The notes under the pieces: generated by a model
Told to the model about the DNA's origin: nothing
Seen by the model: only the letters and a program-made list of their open reading frames with translations
Database searches by the model: none
Source of the DNA: Brachypodius melanocephalos
Lineage: Eukaryota; Chordata; Aves; Passeriformes; Pycnonotidae
NCBI GenBank assembly: GCA_013398615.1
Contig: VZSR01000514.1
Coordinates: 7,276,962 to 7,340,961 of the forward strand
DNA length: 64,000 nucleotides
Direction: 5' to 3'
Made by a program: the position numbers and the translations under genes
Part shown: piece after piece, positions 11,761 through 24,800 of the stretch
How the letters are laid out: each line of letters begins with the position of its first letter
How positions within the stretch are numbered: the stretch's first letter is position 1

Positions 11761-14700
11761 TTTTGGCACTAAATAGGCTCTGTTTAGCTGAGAGCTAATT
11801 TGGGGGAAATTCCATTGTTCTGTCTCACTTAAGCACCTTATTTTTTTTTTAAATTATTTTTTTTCTTTTTTGCAGCACTTGAACATCTAACAGCATTCAC
11901 AATCAACAATTGCTTTGAAACTGGCATTTAAGGCACGTTTATTTATTTTAGCAGGGGAAGAACAGGGTTAAAAACACTATCAACAGTAGTCTCAATATCT
12001 GTATTTTAAAAGAATGAGGAATAGGCCAAAACATGCATGAAAACACATATGAAAGCACTGTGTGTTATTCACTTTTATCAACTCTGCTGTCTCAACTATG
12101 GATATTAATTTTGCATTCAAAGAACTGACTTAGTGCAGATATTTTATTCTGATTTATTTTTCAAAAGGAGAAAAAAGTAATTATTGTAAAAAGAGTAACA
12201 TTTTTGCCTCTTATTCTAATTCACTTTCCTTCTGTTATCTTCTTTCTCAAAAGACAAGCTGTAAAAAGACGAACCCAGCAGAATTATTTATATACTTTTC
12301 ACACAATTTGTGAATAGACATGTTTAATGCTTCTGGAAAGAAGTGACTGTAATACAATGCAAATTATTAATTTATGAATGTGGCACAATTGATAATACAT
12401 GCTTACTGCAGCTGTAACTTTCTACTCTGCTTGAATGGAATGCTTTTATTATCCTGCCTGTGCTCTGAGTCCTGGCAGATGTGTGCAGATGTGTGCCATG
12501 AAGCCTTTGAAAATTTCAGGATTAAAGGTAGCTTGTCTTCCAGAAGCATCAATGGGAAGGAATATGGAAGGGATACAAACCTAACTCTTGGTTCTCTTTT
12601 TTATGCCACCTTTAAAAAAAGATGAAATTACAGCATAACACAAGGATCAATAGGCAGTAAAGTTTATGTAGTGTTATTTATCATTGTTAAGTCTTTATTA
12701 AATATGTACCTCTGCCTGCAAAGGGCTGTGCAGAGTGAAGAGGGCCCAGTTTTATAGAGATATATTTATAAGATTGGATTTTACAAAGCAGCTTGTAAAA
12801 GCTGCAGGTAGAACATAGCTTTTCCACAATATTCTCAAAGAAAGAAGTATTCTGAAAACGGCTCAGGATATTTTGAGGGACTGGGGACAATAGCTTTTTT
12901 TTTCCCTAGAATAAATTATTAGAATTGAAATTTTTTAGAAAATATTTTGTCACTAAAAAATACCATCTGTCCCTATTTTTATAAGAGGTTTTATGAGACC
13001 ATGAAGTTTCAATGCAGCAAGTTTTTAGATTCAGGATCTATGTTTTAGCCAAACAGAGACAGCCCTTCCTCAAACCTTTTTGGTCTGGGCATTTGCATGG
13101 AACCTGGAATAATTTAGCCCATGGGCCTGTATCCAATGCTTCTGAATGTAGCAAACTACAGTTTCCCATATAAATAATTAAGAAAATTTACCATGAAAAT
13201 GCAAATCCAAGGCTGTGTTTTGTACTGTGATAGATCTGAAAAATTTTTTCTTCATTAGGCAAGTTACTACCCTTACGCCAAGATAAATAAGAGCTCTGAT
13301 ATATGTTTCAGAATGAGAGCCTCATTTGTTGCTTATCCAAATAGTACAGAATAGCAGAATATAAAAGTTTTAGGATAGACTCTCTGACACAGTAAAAGAA
13401 ACAACTGAAACGTTTTTAAGACCCTAAACCACTGTAGAGGAGCAATGTGGATACCTGTATAACAGCACAGTTACCAATCACCAAAGAAAGCAGGTGGTGT
13501 GTTCTCTGACCAAAGAAAATAGAAGACTTAGATTTAAACCCATAAAAGAATAATCTTTGCTTTAGTAAGCTAAAGGATCCAGTGAAGCCTTTCCAGATGG
13601 AATTAAACAAAATCTTGGATATAAGACTCAAACAGAGATATCACAATGCAAATAGCAGGCTTTGTCCTTATAAAGAACATCTGTTGTGAAGTTGTTTACA
13701 TTCCTACCAAAGTGGAAAAGGGTATCACTAATTCTCCATTGCAGCCAGACATGTAATGGGGGAGTACAAAATTACTGCTTAATATTTTTCAATAAACACA
13801 CAGAACTTTTCACTAACTCACAGTTTTTTCACCTGAAAAAACAAATAGGGATTTGGGGCAAAGAGAAACATTCTCATTTCTCATGATACTCATTTCCATA
13901 TAGTTTTCCAGGGATTTATTTCTCTATTTGCCATTATTTAATATTTTATTACATGAATTTTGTGATCTATTTCCCTCCTGTTACAAGGAGGAAACAGGGT
14001 GTCCATTCATGACTGCCTTGCTGAGCACTCTACTAGAAATGGAGAGCTTCCAGCTTGTGGGTCAGCAGTTTGCTCTCACTCTTCCAGAGATAAAAACTAG
14101 ACTGTTCTTACCCTGAGTTCCTCAGGAAATTTGAGCTAGGCCATAAATTATAGGTTATTACTGCATTTTAATATTTCCCTTATCTTTTGTCCTGCTCTAG
14201 GTTTTCAGAAGTAGTTGAGTAGCCAGGGAGAGCAGGAGAAGCAGCACACAAAATGTTCTTGATTTACATTGAAAACACTTTTTTAATGTCATCAAGTTAC
14301 ATTGTTTGCTGAATTTTAACAATTTCAACAGTTTTAACTAATAGAGTAAAAGCCTTGCTGTTTAGAAGTGGCATTATAAAATTAATTTTTAATAAGTCTG
14401 TGATTTTTTAAATGCTGATTTATGATAAATAATTACCGGGTTTCACACTGCTCTTGGTTTCTCCCCAATAGAATTGCTGCTTAGCATTACATTCCAAGTG
14501 GTTAGAGCACTCTCATATATATTTTTGGTTTTGACATATACACACACACACATACACACACACACATATATAGGCTATTTCCTGTAAAGGAAATAACAAT
14601 TCAGCACTGAATGCAAAATGACAGCGGTGAATTTATGGCCCAGAACAATTTGACTTTATTCCTTCATGTGATTGTGAGGTAGACAAAAGTAGTTGGCAAG

Positions 14701-17169
14701 TACAAAGACCACCAAGAGCAAAGGAAGACCAGAGAGATGTGGGTTGGTAAGAAGTTTTGCTATAAATAAAACTGTTCAAAAGTAAGCAGTGTAGCTTGTA
14801 TGGGGAAAAAATAATACTAACAGTGTTTAAGACCAAAAGACAAAGTTTATTTGTAACTATAATCCTACAATTTCTAGGTCTTATCATGCACTTTCTATGG
14901 TGAAGACCATATTGCATCATCTAACTTTTACCCTGCCACTTCCTTGCTTTCACCTCTATTTTTTAGCTTTTGGAGAAACAGTTTGTGAAACAATCTGAGT
15001 GTATATGATTTAGAAATAAGTTGCAGTAATAATTTTTTTATAGTGTCTTGAAATTACAAGCAAAATCTTTCTTCTTCCTGCACAAACTAGAGAAGAAACT
15101 TGTAGAAGAAACTTTGCTATCAGCACAGCAGCCTGATTACGAAGGGCAATTAGTAATTTTGAAGAACGCTAAAAAGACATGACCTGATTACAGCACAGTG
15201 ATTAAGATACGGATATAGATTAAGATTAGGATGTACTGATATGACCGACAGAATGAAATTAAAGTCACCTTTCTAGCAGCTAGTGATCTACCAAAGATCT
15301 TCTGCTTTGCAAAATTTAGAGTCGACTGAAGGTAATGCACATTGTATTTTTATCCTGAAACATTCAGGTTTGTGCCATCTCATCCCTTTCCATGGGAGCC
15401 AGCAACTGCACACCTTTGATCTGATGGACTTGATCCTGATTCTGAAATGACTGGTGAATGTTTCACATGCGTGGTTATGTTTACATAATCCTGACTTATT
15501 ATTGTGAGCAATTTACCGTATGAAAATCAAGCACATGGCAAATAGCTGCAGGAGTCAAAAGCTGTGAAACTTAATGTCAAATACTTGTGCCGCTCAATTT
15601 TTTTTCTGAAGGAAACTCTTAGAGAACTGTTAATCATGCTGAATGGTCATTCTCAGACAGTGAGAAGTGCAGTTGGAGTCTTTCTGGGTAGAACAGCTCC
15701 TTTGCCATAATTGGAGGCAATGAAGCACCCTCCACAAAACACAGTCGTTCCTTTAATAAGTGACACTGAACTCTAGCCCAGCCTACAGCAGCCTTCTCAG
15801 CTTCAAACACAAAAGCAGTCAAGTCTCAAAAAACTTCAAAGAAAGCTTTTCATTTTATTTTCTCCTTGATCCACTGATAGAGCAGTTCATTTTCTTGAAT
15901 TTTGTAAAATGACTTTTTGACTCATCAGACCTGTGTAACAAATCAACTGTCTCAATCACCAAATGTTCCCATTTGACTCATCTGCTTTTCCTTTGGCCTT
16001 TGGGTAGGAAGCTTCACTTCTGAAACATTTTCTAAATTCACTTCTGTGAACTCTTCCCCCTCAGTTGCACTTTGTGTCATTTTTTTAAAAAAATTGCATT
16101 TCCTGCAACATAATGTGCTAGTTTCAGAGTTTTAAATTTTGTCAGAACCCACATTTTCTTTCTTAGAGCAATGTCTTTCCTTTAAAAAACATCATTTTCT
16201 AACACACTAACGGCTCTAACAGGGTTCCTTTTAAGCAGTAACTGCTATAACATAAGATTTTTCCAGAATTCTGTTTCATTCTGCTAACGTAGAACAGCTT
16301 TTTCATTAATGATACATTTGTACTCTCATGTTTATTGTTTTGGTTTTTGATGGTCAAAGACATTCTAATATCTGAAATTTGCTGCAGCAGTCTATGCTAA
16401 GACAGTATCTCCTCTGAGGAAAACTATACCAACACAGGACTGTCAATAATCCTAATATTTTTCAGTGCTAAAAAGGCTGGAAATCTATAAAGTTTAATTC
16501 CTCCAGGCTTTTTCTGCCTCAAAGCAAATAGGCAAACTTCACATAGTTATTCTCCGCAGGGAATGCAGTCAATCTTTCCCAAGATGTAAAAGCAAACCCT
16601 GTAATGTGAATTATATTTTCAACCAGGTGCTTACATTTCCAGGTGTACCATCCAGTAATGTACAAACCAGAACTTTGCAGGGACTCAGAGCATTGTAAAT
16701 TTTTACAGAATTATGCTCCAGAAGAGCTTAAAATGGGCTGTGTTGTGATCTTTGCTTACTGGGACTAACTGGAACAGAAACACTGCTCATTTTACACTCA
16801 TGGTGAAATGCAACCAAGCTGAGTCTGATCAATGTAAGTTCCACAGAGTCAACCTTAACATGTTCTCCTGTGTGATAGAAGATTTTAGCCTGTTTCCTTA
16901 ACTTCTCAGGTTAGACATCAGTCTTCAAAAGATCAGTAAATCTGAGCAGATGTAACATTTAGAAAGGATGGTGGTCACTCCATAGAAAAATAAAGTGGTA
17001 GGGAAAAACAGCTTCTGAATGACAAAAAACCAGTATGGAGCACATGGTCCTAGACACTAAAACCCCCCAGATCCTGAGTCAGAACCAGTTTGACAGGTGT
17101 GCCCAAGTTTGATGGGATTCAGTGTCACTGGGCTCTTTCCTTCCCCAATATCTTCTGCTCCTGCTGTGC
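11761..17169. other. Non-coding flank upstream of CCDC172
   Basis: AT-rich, with one CA microsatellite (14535-14572). No exon, RNA gene or clear transposon was recognised. Confidence 0.6.
14535..14572. repeat. (CA)n/(TA)n microsatellite
   Basis: Imperfect CA repeat bordered by ATATA. Confidence 0.95.
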
Positions 17170-17492
17170 TGCTTCCCTGCCTGCCTGTCCCCAATCCTTA
17201 TTTTCCATGCGGGCTCCCCTAACCAGTCACCCACATCTCCCTCTGCCTGAGGTCTGCTCTCACTGCCATTTCTGCAGCCTCACCTCCCTCTGTGTCCCTG
17301 TGTCCCCTCAGCCGTGTCCGTGTCCCCTCAGCCGTGTCCGTGTCCCCTCAGCCGTGTCCGTGTCCCCTCAGCCGTGTCTCCAGGCCTCTGTCCCAGGCGC
17401 AGGGAGGCCGAGGCCTGAGGGCCGGGCTGTGGGGATCCTCCGGGAGCCCTCACAAAGCACACAGAGCCCAGGGGCTCCACGAGAGGCCAGGA
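17170..17492 (+). promoter_or_regulatory. GC-rich upstream region / probable 5' UTR of CCDC172
   Basis: About 320 bases immediately before the CCDC172 start are rich in C and G and carry more CpG than the flanks, rising toward the start codon. No TATA box was recognised. A CpG-type promoter with the transcription start in this stretch is inferred from position and composition only. A 20-bp tandem repeat lies inside it. Confidence 0.4.
17301..17380. repeat. Minisatellite, 4 copies of a 20-bp unit
   Basis: The unit TGTCCCCTCAGCCGTGTCCG occurs head to tail four times. The last copy ends in TC instead of CG, and a partial related unit lies at 17291-17300. The array is about 110 bp upstream of the CCDC172 start codon and supplies four of the local CpG clusters. 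Confidence 0.95.
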
Positions 17493-17571
17493 ATGAACCT
17501 GAACGCTCTGTTTCAGCAGATACAGTTCACAGAGCAGCAGGCGAGGGAGAAAAGGAACTTAATCCAACAAG
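17493..17571 (+). CDS. CCDC172: CCDC172 coding exon 1
   Basis: Encodes residues 1-26 plus the first base of codon 27, starting MNLNALFQQIQFTEQQ. The donor is CAAG|gtcggc, weaker than consensus, but it is the only GT that preserves phase with exon 2. Confidence 0.88.
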
Positions 17572-18787
17572 GTCGGCCCCATGGGCGCCATCCTGAGAGG
17601 AGTCCCCATTCCCCATTCCCCATTCCCAGAGGATGAGTCCCACGGGGGTGTCCTGAGGAGACTCGTGCTGGGGAAAGCTTGGCAGAGCCAGCGTGGCTGG
17701 TTCTTGCCACCAGCACATTTCTATAAGGACGTAACATTTACAAACTGAGCACATACTCTTACAGGTTTTTGTTGTCTTGCAGCTAAATGCGACATAAATA
17801 GAAGTTGTGAAAGAATTAACCAAATGAAAGAAGAGCTGAGCGCTGCAAAAATTAACTTAGAAGCCAAGGTGAGCAGGCGTATTTATAGTGTATATAATTA
17901 TGAAATATGTTATGTTTACAAGTACACAACCTATTCTTTCAGGAATAGATTCAGATGCATTTTGGAGGAGTGTGCTTCACCTGCTGAGTAGCGCAGCGTG
18001 GAGGAAACCTGCACTGTGCCTTTCTGGAGTGAAAAAAGTGTCCATCAACATCCTTCATCCCACAGACCTCGCCCTTGGGGCTGGCCCCTGGCTGTGCTCA
18101 GGGCAGGATGACTTTTGGGGCACAGTGTGTTTCCTCTTTCAGCAGTCCTGCAACCTGGTACAGCACTTTCCTCCAGTGTACAGAAGCCATCCCTTGGTTG
18201 CCCAGTGCCATTTATTAATGTCTTTTCACAGAATATGTAAGGAGACATTCCCTGTGTTTATTTCACAGGATCTTGAGTCATAGACTGAAGATCTTTCTAT
18301 GAGCTTACATTTAAGGCTTATAAGCCCTGAGTGTTTTTGTAGGGAGGCTCAAAACAGAGGAAAGTTTCTGAATCTATTTAGTCATTTTATTACTCTTTCC
18401 ATTTAATCAAACTGCAGATGTATTTTCAGATTAAGCCACTGGTTTTGCAGTTTTTCACCAATAACACCTGTGGTTGCTAATTATTTAAAAATCCATTTGC
18501 TTGTGTCTGAAAATTAAGTCTAAATACCCTCCCCTGTGTTCCTAAGTGTCTGTGCTGACAGAATGTGTGTTCACAACAGGAAAGCATGTGGAGCCTCCTT
18601 TCAAGTCAGAACTGTTGGATCCTATCTTTAAATAAACAGCTTCAAGAACCTTTGGGAGATTGCCTCATCTAGTTGTGAAAATAAATGTTTGGGGGATGAC
18701 TTTCATCTTTCTGCCTTTTGTAAAGCACTATTATTTTTATATATATATATATCTATATATATCTCTCTATATATAAAAGTATCTATA

Positions 18788-18824
<37 letters not shown>

Positions 18825-21800
18825 CAACATTGATGAGAAGGGATCAGACTAGAACTCATTTACAAATATTTACTTGTTGCAAATTGAGACTATAATCATG
18901 CAGGCAGTTATTCAGACACTCACATTTATGCCTGCCACAGTCTCAGAGCCCAAAGGTACTTTAAAATAGTAACTTATTTACCCAACACATATTATATCTG
19001 GATGTTGCTTGTTAGGTGAAGTCCTCAGTAGTCTTACTCTTAAGTTTATTTATGAACATCACAACTTTATGTTTCTACTACTAATTTGTTATTGATGCAT
19101 TGTGATTTATAATCAAGGTTTATGTGGTAGGTACAGAAGGTCCCGAGAGTAGAGCCATTATTGTAAATGACTAATGGGAAGAGCTGAAGAACTATTCCTA
19201 ATTAAATTTTATGTGCTTTACTGACCAGTATTAATAATATTCTCACTGATGTCCAGAAAAATACATTTTCCTTGCTTGCCTAGTCTGACATTGATTCATT
19301 TATAGACAGGAAATTATACAGAGAAGTAGTGGAATAGAAAAATGCGTTTCAATCAGACTGTATTTAGGTTTAAAGATTATATAGTTATTGACATTATTTA
19401 AAGTAATTTATTTTTCAGTACAGGAATTAGGTTTACATATGTCTGCAATAGTTAATGTAATTCAAATAATATTAAATACTGCTGTTCAGCTGATGCTGTT
19501 CAATTTATCCCACACCAAATAACTGCAGTTGTTTATATCCAACCATGTGCATGCACAGCAGCTGATGCCTGACCAAGATGATGAGATTGAGTTCAGAAGT
19601 TTTTTGACATTTATTTCACAGACACTGCCTGTGGTCAATCAAAGAGTCCTAGGAAATGCAATTTTTCTCTCTCTTCTGTAAAACCAGGTAGCATGTAATT
19701 AGATCCTGAATTACAGCATTTTGCTGTTTGTAGCTCAATGACAATGATCCCACTCTCTGTATTCTATAGTAGCGTTGCAGAGTGGATGACAAAACCAGGA
19801 AGCTTGGACCCCTGTCCCCCTGCTATTATTCTGATATTATTGTCTCATTTGGTTCCTGATCAGCTTTACACAATGAGATGGAGGATGGTGGATTGTGTGG
19901 GCTAAAGGATCCCATGTGGTCAATATTTTTCCTGGAAAAAATTTCTCCTAAATCCTTAAGATTTTAAAATGCCATTTTAGATAGATGGACTGAATGAGTC
20001 TTTCAAAGAAAGGAGACTTTTCAAAATCTTAGCAGTAGTCTGAAAGGTTATTGAGGGGGAAAAAAGATGCTTTTGTTAGTCCAGCAGCTGTGCCAGCTCT
20101 TTTTAAACTGCACCAAGATCTTTGTCTACAATTTCAGAGCATATAAAACAATAACCTGAGTTTATTTTTTTTTTCCTTTTGGAAGGTTCAGTGTCTGTCT
20201 GTAAAGCAGTTCAATGTAGAAATTCTGAAGAAACGTGAAGACAGCTTAGAAAAACAAAAAGCTGAACTTATTAATCAAAGAACCAATCTTCTTAAAATCA
20301 TGGTATGTTTCCAGCTGTGAAATTCACACAGCTCTTTTCTATTGTACAAGAGCAATCAGCTTTAAAATTTGAAAATCTGGAAAAACTAATGTTTTAAAGG
20401 AAAATAATTTTTTTGGTTTAATATATGTAACAATGTAAACGTAGATAAATTCTTGCACTCAATTTAAACCATGATCTAAGGTAGTGTATGCTACGTTTTA
20501 TCTTCAAAGCTGATTTTATATTCTTGACTTCGTTTTCTAGTGTTTACTGTTGTATGACTGAACTCCAATTCTGAAAGATTATTTCCTTTGTGAAAGTAAG
20601 CTAGGGAAGCCTTGCCTTAAATTGGATTGCCTCATCCACAGTAAAAAATATTGAAAAGGATCAAAGGAAAACCCCAGGGAGGCCCACACCACATTTCAGC
20701 AAATGTGGGCAGTTTAGCAATCCTGACATAGCACACAATCTCTTTGATGTCAGACACACCTCACCACCTCTTCAAAGGTAGCTACTTCCAACAAGTTTGC
20801 CAGTTCTCTCAGATGCTAACCTGAATATTGCCTTCCTCTTATTTGTTGAGGCTTCTTGGATCTGTACATATGAAAAAATGCTACAGAGGAGTATTTTCTG
20901 CATATGTATTTGCCCTTTAAATCAGCAGAGCTAAATTTTAAGCATTCAGTACAAACCAGTATTAAACCTAAATCATATTTCTGCATCACCCAAAGTATTC
21001 CCAGTATATGTGTAAAGTTTGATATGCAACTTATCTTTTCTTTTTTCCTGTATATAGGGGTCATTTCATTTGAATTAATTTAGCAATCAATTAACATTTC
21101 TTAGAAGGAATTCAATATAACCTTACTCTTTTGAATATTTTGTTTTCCCAGAAAATTGAACTGTGATTTTCTATCAAAAATAGCATTCTTGGTAGTTATA
21201 AAGGGAATTAAAGTACTGCATTCTGCAGAGGGTTAAATGACACTTTTATTTAGTTTAATAACACAAGCTAAAAAAAGAGAACTACTTCACTATGCTAGTG
21301 ACTTTAAACAGAATTTTCTAATTTCAATACAAGAGTTGAACTGAAAATCTGCTGGTTCAAGTCTATAACAATGTATTGATTTTTTAAATGCTCTGCTATC
21401 AAGATTAGACCCTTCATCTTTACAGGAAAAAAAAGTTTGAAACAACAGCTGTAATGACAGAGGTGTAGACTATTTTCATGTTCCTATAAGAAAAAGTAAA
21501 TATTTTCTTTACTTTTATATATTTTTATTAACTTTCCTACTACAGATTTAAGTATAAAAAACAACAGTGTGTCTCAGTCTGCCTAGCTTAACAAAGACTT
21601 TAATTTTTTTCACCTGAACATTCAGTCTTCCTTTTTGTTTTTGTTTTGTTTTTGTTTTTTTTTTTTTGTTTTTTTTTTTTTTCCAGACAGATGCAAAGAG
21701 AAAAATTACTGAAGAGGAAGATAATTTTACCAGAGAAATAACAGAGTTTAACAATGAATATGGACTAACAAATAATAGAGATCTTCTTATTAGAAAGAAA

Positions 21801-24800
21801 GTCAAGACTGAAATAAATGATTTAGAGAATGAGGCAGCTCTGTTGAAAAATGGTAAGTCTTATATTAAAACAGTTTATCTTGGATTAACACAAATTGATA
21901 AAATACAGCTGTGCAAACCTGTCATTTTAATTTCACTCCCCCACTGTCCTGAGCTTCCTTTTAGCCCTGAACTGAAAGAGTGTGGTCTGATGTACCAAGC
22001 ATAATTAAAGGGTCTTCTGTTCCCTATCCTCTTCAACCTTTCTGATGTGAGCACTGTGAGGAGAAGAAGCCAACCTGAAGAGGCAGCTCCCAATGTCCAA
22101 TTCAGCCAGCACAGAGCTCATGGTCATACACAGTGACTGATCTGGGTTTAGAATCACCTGTGGCTGAGCTCTGTGCATTTCCTTAGCTTCAAAAGAATTG
22201 TATACACAGATGACCTGTAGGATTGGGCCTTTACTGCCACAGTGTAGTTTGATTTTCAGTTAAAGTACAGAGTCAGATCTCTCAGAGGATAGGAGGACAC
22301 TGCAGGGCTGTCCCTCTGCAAGGAAATCGGGGTCGGCAGGGTTCACAGGCTGAATGTGAGTCAGCAACATCAGAATGCCAACACCACACTGAGACACAAA
22401 CAGAATTCTGACCTCTAACACATGAAAATAATTCCTCACTCTATTTGGGGCAGTTAAACTCTGAGCTGGAGTGCTGTGTATCTCATTTTGATCTTAAACT
22501 TCAAAAAAAAAAAAAAGAAAGAAAGAAAGTGTGGACCAGCTGGAGAGAATCTACATAGGACCAGTGAGAGTGATCAGAGTTCCGGAGCACATGAGAAGAG
22601 AAGGAAGAAAATGAAAGGATTGTGACTATTTAAGCTATGAAGAAGAACACTGATGAAAGATGGATGTCAGTCTTCAAATTGTTTAAGTGTCCTGTAGAAA
22701 GGAAATAAATACATTCTCTAAACCTATAGTGAACTGAATAAAAAGCAACGAGTGTAAAGCACAATAAGGGAGAGTCTGTCTGACAGCTTAGGAATCTTTC
22801 TGAGAACAGTGGACAACTGAAGCTCTCTGCCTTAGAAGATTCCATTACCAAACGAATTAGGAGTGTTCATTATCAAAGGTCTTCAAAAAAAGGTCAAACC
22901 ACCATTTTTGAGAAACAAGAGTTAGAGCTGATCTGCTTTCAGGAGAAGAATGCAGTAGATGACCCCTCAAAGTCCATTCCAGGCTCATGATCTGTCAAGC
23001 GACAGTACTTTCAATTCCCCATATCTGCTGTAAAGTTACTGAAAAGGGATTGTCCACTGGAGTTTGCACTAATTAACACCTTATTTCTTATTTCCTGTGG
23101 CTATGATATTAATCTACAACTGAAAAGTCTGTATTTGGTGTTAGGTGCTGCTTTTAACATTTAATTTTTACATATTCAGGCAGACTGGGCAGTTAGAGGA
23201 TCAGTAGTACCTGGAGGGTGATCAAAATTCTTCTCTAAGCTCGGTTGCCATCTCAGTTCCATCCTTTAATAGCACCTTTCTTGAGGCACAGCTTGTCTTT
23301 CTGTTTGCTTCACTCCTGGGCACCGTGACAACTCTGAAGTGAAAAGTTTAAGCAACTCATAACAAGGAAATTATGTGAGGACCTCCAGTTGGTAGAAAAA
23401 CAATCACGATTAATTCCAGATGCTGTCTAATAGGAAGGTTCAAATATATATAACACCAAAAATACTAAGAAAGGGTTTTTTTTTTCAGTCCTGCTGAGAG
23501 GTGTCTGTTCTCTACCTATTCAATCAGTCATCTTCCTTTCTTTATAGCTGAGTTAACTCTAAAGCAAAACATTCTTTTTATGCCCAGACAACAAAATATG
23601 TTGAACAGCTCAATAATGTTAAAAAAAATATTTTCTTTCATAGCTATGAATACATTATACGACATATAATTTCCTGTGAACTGTATTATATAGGAATTAT
23701 TTTAGTTTATTTTGGTTTTATATTTAAGGTTCTTTTGACTAGCTGAATATTGGTAGAAGTAGTTAAGAATATTTAAGATTGTATCATGAATGCTAAACCT
23801 GCAATGCATTTTAATTTAAAACATATTTTTTCTTAGAAATGGAGTCAATGGAACATAAAAATGTTCAGTTAAATGCACTCCAGCTGCAGAAGAATGAATT
23901 AAAGCAGGATTTATTTACTCTCCAAAGTGAGCTCAAAGGTGTGCCTGATAACTATTTCTTGTGATAATTATTTCCGGCTTGACAAATGCTTTTGAAAAAT
24001 GTTTTCTGTCAGTTTTCTTTTCTCAAGCGAAAGGAATCATACTAACAATACTTTAATTTATTTTTACAATATGTAATGCATCATTGTTAAACATGATTAT
24101 AACAAATATTATGGATTTCAATGAGATTTAATTGAAATGTCATTGATACTGAGGTCCAGAGATCTGCTGAATCATGAGCTGTAAATATGAAAGAAAGTTT
24201 TGCTTTTGCTGGCAAGTCATATACTTAAATGTAGAATACAATGTTTCAAAGAACTTAAAATCAACATAAATATTGTTTAAAATCTTCTGTGTCAAAAGTG
24301 GTCACAGCAATAGGGAATATTTTGAAATCTGAATTAAAATAATATAAATGAGTGATTTAATATCTTTTTTCACCAATATCTAAGCAGGGTGTCACAGTAA
24401 GAGCTAAGAAAAGCAGTAAATATGGTCCTAAATTGTTTAGAAAAAGGAGTGAAATTTTCTAGATTGCAATATGTGATTACAATAATAATAAAATATTTCA
24501 TTTTCTTTATTTAGATGCCTTTACCCTTCAAAGAGCTTAATGAAGAAATAGTAGAAAATATAAATTTAGAATATGTAGAAGGTCTTTGAATATGGATGAT
24601 TAATATATATTTATAGGGTAATTCTGATTTCATGTTTAGACCTTGAGAAAGCAATCAGGGAGGCTGAAAGAATGACAAAAGATTTAGAAGCAGAAAAAGT
24701 TCAAGTCACTGAAAAACCTCAGACTGATCCTGAATGTTTAAGGTAAAAGACTCATGTTGATTGGTTCCTAATTTAATTTTAGGACTGTAACTGCAGTCTA

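Larger units (their letters stand above)
21853..23836 (+). other. CCDC172 intron 4
   Basis: 2.0-kb intron containing the sense L3/CR1 3' fragment. Confidence 0.85.

Noticed and set aside
14495..14520. tRNA A-box-like AGTGGTTAGAGCACTC
   Set aside because: There is no B-box or CR1/MIR body downstream, only AT and CA repeats.
17090..17596. 168-codon plus-strand open frame over the CCDC172 start
   Set aside because: It runs through the 20-bp repeat and overlaps exon 1 in another frame; the CCDC172 frame has homology and in-phase splicing.
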